64,000 bases of DNA, taken from positions 2,890,877 to 2,954,876 of the forward strand of contig OZ036002.1 of the NCBI GenBank assembly GCA_964035015.1. The letters run 5' to 3'. The notes below the pieces were generated by a model. That model ran no database searches. It was not told the origin of the DNA and saw only the letters and a program-made list of their open reading frames with translations. Position numbers and translations under genes: made by a program. Numbering within the stretch: the stretch's first letter is position 1; each line of letters opens with the position of its first letter. Below are positions 35,101-44,700 of the stretch, one piece after another. This stretch comes from Corallium rubrum. Taxonomy: Eukaryota > Cnidaria > Anthozoa > Scleralcyonacea > Coralliidae.

Positions 35101-38100
35101 TCATCTGGATTTCGTCGGTCCTACGTTACGCAGGCGTCAAGAAACCCGACGTCACAAATAAGGTGTTTCTATTGTCGCCGGCTTGGTCATATTGCCGTCG
35201 ATTGTATTCTAAGGCAATCTAAACAATCAGGGTTGCTAGATTGGCTTTTTCGAAGCCAAATATCTCGAATTTGGCTTTTTTTTTTTCTTGATTGGCTTGG
35301 GAAAAAAGTTTTGGCCTTTTGGCCTTTTTTTGGCTTTTTAAATTATTCAAAGGAAGTTTCTAAAAATACGTGTGTATATATATATATATATATGAGTGAT
35401 GGACCGTGGACGGTGTAATTTTTATTTGTATTATATTTATATTCAATATTAATTTTATATTATGTAATTTGGTAAATTGACTATATAGACAATATAGTTG
35501 CGTGAACATAGGAAGAACATTTGTTTTTGAACGTTTGAATTAAATCAGTTCATGAGTCATGACACTTATATTTGCGTTTTGTTACTGATAATTGAAGACT
35601 TTTTAATTAAAGTAATATGTAAATGTAATATGTATATAATTTAGAATCTAAATTTTAGATGGTTATATTATATATTGTACAAAGTTTAGTATATGGAAAT
35701 AATAAACCTCGCAGAATATTTGGCTTTTTTTGGGCTTAATTACCAAAACATTGAGTAAGTTTGGCTTTTTTTGGCTTTTTCTTAATCGTAATTATTTGGC
35801 CTATTTTGGCTTTTTTTCAAATGGTTTTTGGCCTTGAGCATGCACAGCAGTCTAGCAACCCTGTAAACAATCGTCATCCCCACGGCCGCCTTCCACTAAG
35901 CGGGATGAGAGCAAACAATAATCTAAAGCCTGGTTTTCATATGTCGCCGATCGTCGGCGATTTGTGATTTAGATGCATGTTAAAACGGGAAATGCACCAG
36001 CATGTTAAGTAATAAAGAACAATGCAGAAAAGCATTGCTTTTATTCTTCTACTTAACATGCATCTAAATCACAAATCGCCGACGATCGGCGACATATGAA
36101 AACCAGGCTTTACAAGGAACTATTTTGTTTGCACGTGTTTGTGTGTTAGTCTACTCGTTAATGCATATTTGTTGAAGTGTTAATATAATTCCAATGTATA
36201 TTATGTAGATGGTCAATAATTGCTTTCATATACATATTACTACTTTCCTAAATTGACGAATAAATTTATGAATAAATTAATGGCTGAATAAATTTATGAA
36301 TAAATTGTGAATAAATTGAAACAAAACCATGTTCTACTGATTTTGTTTATCGTCCCAGAGAGATGGCTTTGAAAACGGGGTGTCTAAATAACCCTCCTGG
36401 TCACCACGCTGGGTCAAGGCTGTCTCCTCTTTGCTGATGTTGTGGGTTCTCTCTGTAATTTAGTTGTTCTTGTATTATAGGCCGACTTTCGGCCATGGGA
36501 AAGAACCGATACTTTTGATGATTTACTCAATAATCTGACACCACATCCTGGGATAAGATGGGTCAAATTCCAGGGGGAACCCATTCTTGTCAGTGAAGAG
36601 GGGACGCCAAATGGCCACTTGTTGGATACGATCCACTTGGTGGAGAATGGTCAGAAAATTGGGAATGTGGAAGAGCTATGTTTCCGTGATCCCAAACACT
36701 TCCGTGCAGGTGAACTCCATCGGTATGCACAGTTTTGGGAAGAAGTTGCCAATAAAGCGCCGTCATCATCACACCACGAGGAACTCTTGTGGATTAATAA
36801 CAATGTGTCAGTTTTCCCGTACTTTAGATATTTTAAAGGGATGTTTAAAGGTGAGCACTTTGACTCGGCTCTCCCTCCATCGCGGATGTTTAAGAATAAT
36901 GTCTCCTGTCAACCATTTGTTCCGTTTATCCAACAGACATTACTGGATCGCTTACGTATTGGTGCAGTCTCCCTTGTTGGCCGGGTGGGACATGTTCAGC
37001 CACCGCATTTAGTTTTGCCACTCACTGTTGAACCGACGAAGCCTCGTCTGTGCCACGACGCGCGTTTCCTTAATCTTTGCACGATAAGCCATTATCGTGG
37101 ATATTATTTGGATAAACTGTCAGACCTGCCGCGCTATGTCTCGAAAGACTCGTATCAAACTGTGCTTGATGACAAGTCTGGTTACGACCACCTTTTTATG
37201 TCCACAGACAGTCGTACGTGTTTCGGATTTCAGTGGGCGGGTTGGTTTTTTACTTACAACACCTTACCGTTTGGGTGGAAAATTTCTCCGTATGTTTACC
37301 ATACGCTCCATGGGCATCCCCTGCCTACTCTACATACTTTAGGCTTCATGACATTTTGAGTGTGAACGGTTAAAGGGGGAAAAGGGGTTTAGTTTTAGAG
37401 TTGAGTAATGGATAAGTATTGGAAGAACAGGTTGGTTTGGGGGAGGGAGTGGATATGGGTGGGGTAAATAAAGAGTATAACAAGTAAGGCACAGATAGTC
37501 TGATGTGTGCTGACCAATATTTATTGCCATACCTTATTTCAGCTGAGCAAGAAGCTGGGTGTTGTGTAATAGAATACTATTCACAACACTCATAATGATT
37601 ATACAAAGCGGAAATAAGGTCCAGAAGGCTGGAGAATGCAGATATTTGTACAGGTATGAAGGCAGAGCATAGGCTAGAAGGTATATAAGGACAGGAAACG
37701 CCAAAATGCCGCTCTCTTGCTCAGTTGCAGGGTCTGGCGTTTTAGCCTGAGGACGGCCCACCCGAATCCCACCCTTGATTTGCGTAGGTGGTGCTCAGGC
37801 TACTTCACCTCAGCCAAGCTGTCTCAGCTTGCTTGAGGTTACGCTGACCAATATTTACTGCCATACCTTATTTCAGCTGAGCAAGAAGCTGGGTGTTGTG
37901 TAATAGAATACTATTCAAAATATACTTGTTGATCAACATCATCTATTTTGTGATATATACACAACCCCTCCCTTTATATGCAATGTTGTCAGACTAATGA
38001 AACAAGTTCTGGTAAACAAACAGGGGGAACAGGGGGTTGGGGAAGTTGGAAAACTGTAAAATGACACAAATGTCCCAAGACTTGATTGTACATGCATGTC

Positions 38101-41100
38101 CACCATGTTTGGCTTCAATCTTTGCCTGGTCAATGACTAACAGATATCACTTCTTTCAGTTATGTACTATAATAGGGCTTACTCAGAATGGCTGTTGTAT
38201 CAGATACAACTGTTAAACAAACTTGAGTCAGTGGTGAGAGGTTGTACGTCAATTTATCTGATAATATACTGTAACATGGATGCAAATTGTACATAAAGAC
38301 TTGTGATCAATATATACTCATGTGATGTAAATATTCATATTTGTCAAGATAAGAATGATTTTAGCTGAGAAAAATAATGGTATGCTCCTCATAATTACAG
38401 TACATATATGTATAACACAAATTGCATAATTATTGTACCTTGATGCATACATGTATCTGAAGCATTGCTTGTACATGTAGTAGGAAGTTGTGGATATAGT
38501 CGAGGGTGACTTGGTTCCACATGTGAACATTGGTTTGGCTGCTCTTCTAGTGGTGCACTTGGATGAGATTGTTCAACAACAGGCTCATTTTTCTAAACAT
38601 TAAACAAAACTCACTGCATGTTCACTGTTCTGGTCATGAGTGTTGTTGTATATATGCTATAGTACTGTTGTGTGTTGTTGTGCTGGTATAATGTACAGTA
38701 TACTGTGATTATTGTAATGCAGTTGCTAACAATTGCAAATTGTTTAATTAGTGTTGTTGCTGTCATTGTTGTTGTTGTTGCTGCTGCTGTTGGTGGTGGT
38801 CAGGTGTTGTTATAATTGCTGTTGCATGGTGGTGGTGGTACTGCTGCATAACGAGTATTTATACAAGGTATATAACATTCATACACATACAGTAATTATT
38901 GAAATGTCAGAACTTTGTTGTTTTTTACCATAAATTAATAAAGCTGCTGTACCTTACACGGGTCAACAAAGTATGCATTGGGTTGTAATGCTCTCATCCA
39001 ATCCATTCTTTCCTCCTACAGTTTATGCAATAAAAATGGTTTTTAGTTAAAATTAAATATCAATTCTACAAATGACATCATAAATGTGTTGATTAATCTT
39101 AAACATACACGACTTGATGCTTTTAAGTACCAAATATCACCAGAAGTCTGGTGAATGTCGAAACCATATGATTGAGTGTCTTTGGAAAATGTTAGCTGTG
39201 ATATTTCACCTCTTGTAATTGTAGCTTTAGGTTCTGAATTCTGAAAAAAAAAGTTGTTTGAAGATATTCTCAATCACACATCCAACCAACCATGCATCCA
39301 CCCATCAATCCATCCACCCATCCATCCATCATCCACCTATCCATCATCCACCATTCCACCCATCCATCATCCACACATCCATCCATTGTCCACCATCCAT
39401 CATCCACCTCCACCATCCACCCACCCATCTATCATCTACACATCCATCCATCACCCACCCATCCATCATCACATCCATCCATTGTCCACCCATCCATCAT
39501 CCACCCATCCATCCACCACCCACCCATCATCCACCTATCCATCCATTCATCCACCACCCACCCATCATCCACCTATCCATCCATCCATCCATCGTCTATC
39601 CATCCATCATCCACCATTCCACCCATCCATCACCCACCCACCCATCCATCATCCACACATCGTCCACCATCCATCTCCACCATCCACCCACCCATCCATC
39701 ATCCACACATCCATCCATCACCCACCCATCTATCATCTACACATCCATCCATTGTCCACCCATCTATCATCCACCCATCCATTCACCATCCATCACCCAT
39801 CCACCTATCCATCACCCACCCATCCATCCATCATGCACCCACCCATCCATCATCCACCCATCCATCATCTACCCACCCATCCATCAACCACACATCCATC
39901 ATCCACCCATCCATCATCCATACATTCATATATCACCCACCCATCTATCATCCACCCATCCATTACACCCATCCATCATCCACCCATCCATCATCCACAT
40001 ATCCATCCATCCATTATCCACCCATCATCTATGCATCATCCAACCATAACCATCCATCCACCTATTGGTCCATCCATCTATCATCCAACCATCCATCACC
40101 CAACCATCCATCCATCATCCAACCATCCATCACCCAACTATCCATCCATCATCCACCCATCCATCCATCCGGCATCCACCCATCCATCCAGGGACTTTAT
40201 GACTCAACACTCAAGGGAATTGACTCAATACCCAAGGGACTTGACCCATGACTCAACAGTAACCAAAGGACTTGACTCATCACCCAATCTCATTGGGGAC
40301 CCGACTCATCACTCAAACGACTGACTCAACTTAACTCAACAGTAGGCATAGCCAAGGGACCCGACTCATTACTCAAGGGACTGACTCACCACTCAAGGGA
40401 CTGACTCAACTTAACTCAACAGTAGGCGTAGCCAAGGGACCCAACTCATCACTCAAGGGACTGACTCATCACTCATCACTCAAGGGACTATTTAAAGTGT
40501 CTATGAAATGAAAAATTTGTTGGCATTTTTTTGTTTTATTGTACAGAGGAGCACATGGCAGGAGCACTCACTGAAAATTTCAAGAGAATCTGATGTGTAG
40601 TTTTCATGCTATTAATTCTCAAATTTTGCCATGGTTAGTTATTCTTGGAGAAAAATTGGGCTTTTGGAAACAATGCTTATGATGTACACAGATGGACAAC
40701 TATGCATAAGAACAATAGATTTCACTATTAATGATCTATCTGCGTACCTCATAAGGCATTGTTTATACCAAGAAGCCCAAATTTCCCCAAAACAAACTAT
40801 CCACAGCAAATTTTGAGAGTTGATAGGGCGAAAACTATGCATCAGATTCTCTTGAAATTTTCAGTGAGTGGTCCTGTCATGCTCCTCTGTACTCTGTACA
40901 ATAAAACAACAAAAATGCCAACGAATGTTTCACTTCATAGACACTTTAAATAATTAATATACAGTATACAGAACTTACATATTTGCCTTCAAAATAATGC
41001 AGGTAGCTTCTCTCTAATCTGAAGTAATATTTCTTCCAACCATGTAACATATTCCTGTACTTAATCAACTCTCCCTCTTTCTAATAAATGGACACAAAGA

Positions 41101-41435
41101 ATTATTAACACAAACTCAACAAAATACACTTTTGATAGAAGATGGTCTGTGCCTATATATTTTAATATTATGGACTTATATTACCCCTAAAATAAATATA
41201 GTCAGTACTCGTTAACTGGTATATGAAGCTTGAAAAATATTCTATCGTTATATCCAGATTATATCTGAAAAGAAGCAAAGTTGTAGCTAGCAACTAAACT
41301 AGATTATTTGTTTGTAATGATACTGAAGTCGACTGAATTAAAATCATTCAGAAAGTCTATTTATTAATAAATAACGGCCAAACTATTACAGAAAGCATTG
41401 AAATCAGTACTCACAACACGGTTCTCCGAACTCAT
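32156..41435 (-). CDS. PH-domain adaptor-like protein with C-terminal PPxY motif, six exons
   Basis: Exons on the minus strand: 41435-41415 (MSSENRV), 41080-40979, 39240-39109, 39015-38953, 38592-38439 and 32214-32156. All phases close, giving 176 aa. Residues 8-106 form a pleckstrin-homology domain: [20 protein letters not shown] at the first strands, [15 protein letters not shown], and [10 protein letters not shown] ending with the conserved Trp helix. Basic residues in the first loop suggest phosphoinositide binding at membranes. The rest is Pro/Gln/His-rich and ends [10 protein letters not shown], a PPxY motif of the kind bound by WW domains such as those of Nedd4 ligases. A poly(A) signal AATAAA (minus) lies near 32041. 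The last intron (6.2 kb) contains a whole Ngaro-type element. The precise PH subfamily is not assigned. Confidence 0.8.
32567..32729 (+). repeat. Ngaro A1 repeat
   Basis: 163 bp, starts CTATTCACAACACTCATAAT and ends GTTTTAGCCTGAG. Counterpart of 37577-37751. Confidence 0.85.
32660..32667 (+). promoter_or_regulatory. TATA box in A1
   Basis: TATATAAG, about 107 bp upstream of the first in-element ATG (32774); the same box is in A2 at 37682-37689. Confidence 0.6.
33180..34595. repeat. 58-bp satellite, split by a TTAA element
   Basis: Tandem units of 58 bp (GTTTAAAGTTATGACTCGGG then ATAGTCATGAATGA...GCATGAGATTTCACA). About seven or eight units lie left of 33605 and three right of 34411. Units at 33360-33600 are nearly identical; the outer ones are diverged. 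Confidence 0.9.
33606..34410. mobile_element. TTAA-target foldback element inside the 58-bp satellite
   Basis: 805 bp between TTAA sites (33602-33605, 34411-34414). Ends are AGTGTCACTATGATG / complement, arms nearly symmetrical. The empty site is read directly from neighbouring satellite units (GTTTAAAGTTATG). Confidence 0.9.
35228..35863. mobile_element. hAT element, CAGGGTTGCTAGA ends, 8-bp TSD
   Basis: 636 bp with CAGGGTTGCTAGA / TCTAGCAACCCTG ends and a perfect 8-bp duplication TAAACAAT (35220-35227, 35864-35871), as hAT transposons make. The interior is rich in TTTTTGGC words at both ends. It interrupts the gag-like ORF after its zinc knuckle. Confidence 0.9.
35924..36112. mobile_element. 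190-bp MITE, AAGCCTGGTTTTCATATG ends
   Basis: Near-perfect palindrome containing CGCCGATCGTCGGCGA, borders TA. It is the solo form of the element at 54636-55516. Confidence 0.85.
36481..37359 (+). pseudogene. DIRS/Ngaro-type reverse transcriptase fragment
   Basis: An open frame from about 36481 (after an ATTATAG acceptor) to the stop at 37359. It has the features of this group: [10 protein letters not shown], a [15 protein letters not shown] block (fingers, with the first catalytic Asp), [11 protein letters not shown], and [15 protein letters not shown]. The chain ends before the YxDD box, so the catalytic aspartate pair, RNase H and recombinase are all deleted. Not functional. Confidence 0.75.
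37509..37583 (+). repeat. Ngaro B1 repeat
   Basis: 75 bp starting GCTGACCAATATTTATTGCC, one or two mismatches to B2 (37843-37917). Runs directly into A2. Confidence 0.85.
37577..37751 (+). repeat. Ngaro A2 repeat
   Basis: Copy of A1 with an 11-bp insertion (GCAGAGCATAG region), TATA box at 37682-37689. Confidence 0.85.
37843..37917 (+). repeat. Ngaro B2 repeat, presumed 3' end of the element
   Basis: Copy of B1, about 90 bp after A2; ends ATACTATTCA, as B1 does at its junction with A2. Confidence 0.85.
37918..38438 (-). other. Rest of the PH-gene last intron
   Basis: No element or gene recognised between Ngaro B2 and the donor of exon 5 at 38438. Confidence 0.5.
38750..38850. repeat. GTTGTTGCTG-type microsatellite
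   Basis: Imperfect trinucleotide repeat (GTT/GCT/GGT) in intron 4 of the PH gene. Confidence 0.7.
39275..40190. repeat. CCATCCATCATCCACC array in an intron
   Basis: About 900 bp of CATC/CCAT/CCACC repeats in intron 2 of the PH gene. Three frames stay open for 260-356 codons (His/Pro/Ser/Thr only), which are composition artefacts. Confidence 0.95.
40190..40490. repeat. GGGACTTGACTCA minisatellite
   Basis: Irregular repeats of ACTCAAGGGACTGACTCA and an approximately 65-bp higher unit containing ACTCAACAGTAGGC (40335-40450). Directly continues the CCAT array. Confidence 0.8.
40496..40945. mobile_element. TTAA-target MITE, AGTGTCTATGAAATG family, copy 4
   Basis: TTAA at 40492-40495 and 40946-40949, in intron 2 of the PH gene, 29 bp before exon 2 ends (40979). 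Confidence 0.85.
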
Positions 41436-41750
41436 GTCTAAACAACCACACAAACCCGCGCGGAAGGATTTTACATTCCTCTGGAAAATCGTGACAAAAT
41501 AAACCAAATGTATTTTCTCCTTATTTGTTTGGTCTTAATATTTGCAATATTCATCCACTTTCCCCCCCTGTCAGATAGGTCAATACCGCTGGTTTTGCAC
41601 GCCTTCGATATTTCATGGGGGGGGGGGGGGGGGGGGTGTAACATATCATGGTATAATTTTCCCAAATCCTAGTGCTATTACATGTAATAATCCCAGCTTT
41701 GATCCCACACGTGAAAGTGTGTTAATAATAAATGCTTCTATCATCGGACG
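41436..41750. promoter_or_regulatory. Shared promoter interval between divergent genes
   Basis: The start codons of the PH-domain gene (minus, 41435) and the beta-helix membrane protein gene (plus, 41751) face away from each other across 315 bp. Contains a CCCCCC tract at 41563, a G18-like tract at 41618-41636 and ATTTCAT/GTCAGATAGG-type sequence, but no clear TATA box. Divergent promoter use is inferred from spacing. Confidence 0.5.
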
Positions 41751-44700
41751 ATGAACGCGGTGGTCTTGCATTTCAAGTGCATTCCACTTCTAATCTCTTC
41801 TCTTTTATGCTTGTTCAACTTCTTCATCCACAGTGGTTCTGCTCTTTCCAGCTCATCAGTCTCGTGGCCAACGATATTTGTCGATTGTAATACCGGAAAT
41901 GATAGCTTGAATTGTGGGAGGATCAGCAATTCTCCGTGCAAGACTTTGCAGTTTGTGGTTGATAAAAGAGCACAACAGATCAATAGTAGCCATGCTGTAT
42001 TATCTATAGCTTCTGGTATTTGCAATGAAAAAGGTATGCTGGAGTTGCATTGCAGGAAGACCAGAATAAAATCATGGATATTTATTGGATCTAATGAGTA
42101 AGTTCTAATATTGGATATAGTGAGTAAATTATATTTTAGAAAATAGAAAATCACCACCTGTGTTTTATTTATCAAAGTAGCTATATTTACGGTAAATGTG
42201 CTGTATATAGCCATACCCAGGTACTGACATCTACTGTACATGTAAAACCAATATATGACCAATCATAGATACATGACTTTTGTAGGGTTAATCATGGCTA
42301 TTTAGGGTTAGGATTAGGGTCATTTTGAGAGTAGGCTAGCTTATTAGTCAAGAAATAGAAAATGCTACCCACAGGGTTCTCCTTATCAGGTGGTAACCAT
42401 CACAGCCATTTGACTTTCATGAACAGTGGTCACACTCATTTGACTTCCACAACCAGTCAGGCCACACCAGGAGTGCTGTCAGCCCTGGAAAAGTGAGAGG
42501 GACTAGGTGATGACATCACACTTTTGATGACATCATTGACACAGAGTACTGGTTTTAAAGAGAAAAATGCTTCGTACTGAAACAATATGAAAATCACTGC
42601 AGCAGTAGTTTCCGCTGCCAAAGAGTAGAAGACCTTCCAAAATTGTTTTTTTTTGGGTCAAAAAAATTTTTAATCCAAAGAACCTCCCTCCCCCCCACCC
42701 CCACACACAATTTTCTTACCCCCTCCTCCCCAATATTTTCTCATTGGTTTTGAACAAATTCAACCTTGATTAGAAGTGTGGGAACTCATCCCCCCAGTCC
42801 CCTCCCTTGGGACTCCCCTTGACCACACCCATTTGACTATATCATGACCAGTGACCACACCTATTTGACTATCATGACTAGTGACCACACCCATTTGACT
42901 ATTATGACCAGTGAGCACACCCATTCAACTATTATGACCAGTGACCACACCCATTTGACTTCATGACCAATGACCACATGCATTTGACTTTCATAACTAG
43001 TGACCACACCCATTTGACTTTCATGACCAGTGACCACACCCATTTGACTTTCATGACCAGTGACCACACCCATTTGACTTTCATGACCAGTGACCACACC
43101 CATTTGACTTTCACAGCCAGTGACCACACCCATTTGACTATCATGACCAGTGACCACACCCATTTGACTTTCATGACCAGTGACCACACCCATTTGACTT
43201 TCATGACCAGTGACCACACCCATTTGACTTTCATGACCAGCGACCACACCCATTTAACTTTCATAACCAGTGACCACACCCATTTGATTTTCATGACCAG
43301 TGACCACACCCATTTGACTTTCATGACCAGTGACCACACCCATTTGACTTTCATGACCAGTGACCACACCCATTTGACTTTCATAACCAGTGACCACACC
43401 CATTTGACTTTCATGACCAGTGACCACACCCATTTGACTTTCATGACCAGTGACCACACCCATTTGACTTTCATGACCAGCGACCACACCCATTTAACTT
43501 TCATGACCAGTGACCACACCCATTTGACTTTCATGACCAGCGACCACACCCATTTAACTTTCATAACCAGTGACCACACCCATTTGACTTTCATGACCAG
43601 TGACCACACCCATTTGACTTTCATGACCAGTGACCACACCCATTTGACTTTCATGACCAGCGACCACACCCATTTAACTTTTATGACCAGTGACCACACA
43701 CATTTGACTTTCATGACCAGCGACCACACCCATTTAACTTTCATAACCAGTGACCACACCCATTTGACTTTCATGATCAGCGACCACACCCATTTAACTT
43801 TCATGACCAGTGACCACACACATTTGACTATCATAACCAGTGACCACACCCATTTGACTTTCATGACCAGTGACCACACCCATTTAACTATCATTACCAG
43901 TGACTACACCCATTTGACTTCATTACCAGTGACTACACCCATTTGACTTTCACAACCAGTGACCACACCCATTTGACTTTCATGACCAGTGACCACACCC
44001 ATTTGACTTTCATGACCAGTGAGCACACCCATTTGACTTTCACAACCAGTGACCACACCCATTTGACTATCATGACCGGTGATCACACCCATTTGACTTT
44101 CATGACCAGTGAGCACACCCATTTGACTTTCACAACCATTGTCCACATCCATTTGACTTTCATGACCAGTGACCATACCCATTTGACTTTCATGACCACT
44201 GACTACACCCATTTGACTATCATGACCACTGACCACCCATTTGACTATCATCACCAGTGACCCCCCCCCCCCCATTTGTCTTTCATGACCTGTGGCTACC
44301 CCACCCCTAAAATTTGGAAAACACCAAGTGCTGCTTCTGACTAGGCCCATAGAAGACTGGAACAGTGACAGACTGCCCTTCGACAAGAACCTGTCCCCCT
44401 GACAAGTGCCTGCCTCAAGCTCTTCTATCATTCAACCATCCCTGATTTTCTTTGTTTTCTAGGACACCAAAACCTCCAACTGTTCTTCAACTTTCAGCCA
44501 TAATTATAAGCTGTTTTGTCAAATTTTTACACATACACTGGAAAAACTCCAATGAATTTATTTCATTTAATACTTTGACATCGTATATTACTTTTGAACA
44601 TTCTTTGCTGGAAAATTCCAATGTACAGTTTACTGGGATAAATACAAACTTCGTTATCCTGGATACATCAATTAACAATTGCACATCTGGGGATCCAAAT

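Larger units (their letters stand above)
32774..35225 (+). pseudogene. Gag-like ORF of the Ngaro element, broken
   Basis: Starts [16 protein letters not shown] just after A1; 51 Pro/Gln/Glu-rich codons run to a donor-like GAG|GTAAAC at 32926. Resumes near 34794 ([16 protein letters not shown]), is shifted by a tandem 11-bp duplication (about 34849-34871), and continues to a CCHC zinc knuckle: [14 protein letters not shown] at about 35161-35205. A hAT element at 35228 interrupts it. After that element the sequence [13 protein letters not shown] suggests the frame once continued. Confidence 0.65.
32567..37917 (+). mobile_element. Ngaro/DIRS-type retroelement with split direct repeats, decayed
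   Basis: The repeat order is A1 (32567-32729), then coding remains, then B1 (37509-37583), A2 (37577-37751), B2 (37843-37917). This A1-ORFs-B1-A2-B2 pattern is the split direct repeat structure of Ngaro-like elements, which replicate with a tyrosine recombinase instead of an integrase. A1 and A2 match over about 160 bp, with an 11-bp insertion in A2, and both hold a TATATAAG box. Gag-like and reverse-transcriptase remains are in plus orientation. The recombinase is gone. Insertions inside: a 58-bp satellite with a TTAA element, a hAT element, a 190-bp MITE. It lies wholly in the last intron of the PH-domain gene, opposite strand. Confidence 0.75.

Noticed and set aside
34855..35418. A 187-codon gene starting [10 protein letters not shown]
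   Set aside because: The start is inside a tandem 11-bp duplication that shifts the retroelement gag frame, and its last third is hAT element sequence; treated as part of the Ngaro pseudogene.
39254..40324. Long open frames (up to 356 codons) of His/Pro/Ser/Thr
   Set aside because: They translate a CCATCCATC microsatellite in three frames at once; no start context, no conserved domain, and the tract is intronic in the PH gene.
42290..42325. Telomere-like TTAGGG words (also 62620-62635)
   Set aside because: Only two or three imperfect units; no array.
42826..44285. Regularly spaced repeats resembling a CRISPR array
   Set aside because: Units are contiguous with no unique spacers, and the genome is animal.
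42861..44431. Repetitive proteins (HTHLTFMTSD, VKWVWSLVMK) of up to 327 codons on both strands
   Set aside because: Artefact of a 30-bp tandem repeat, which is divisible by three, so frames stay open by chance.
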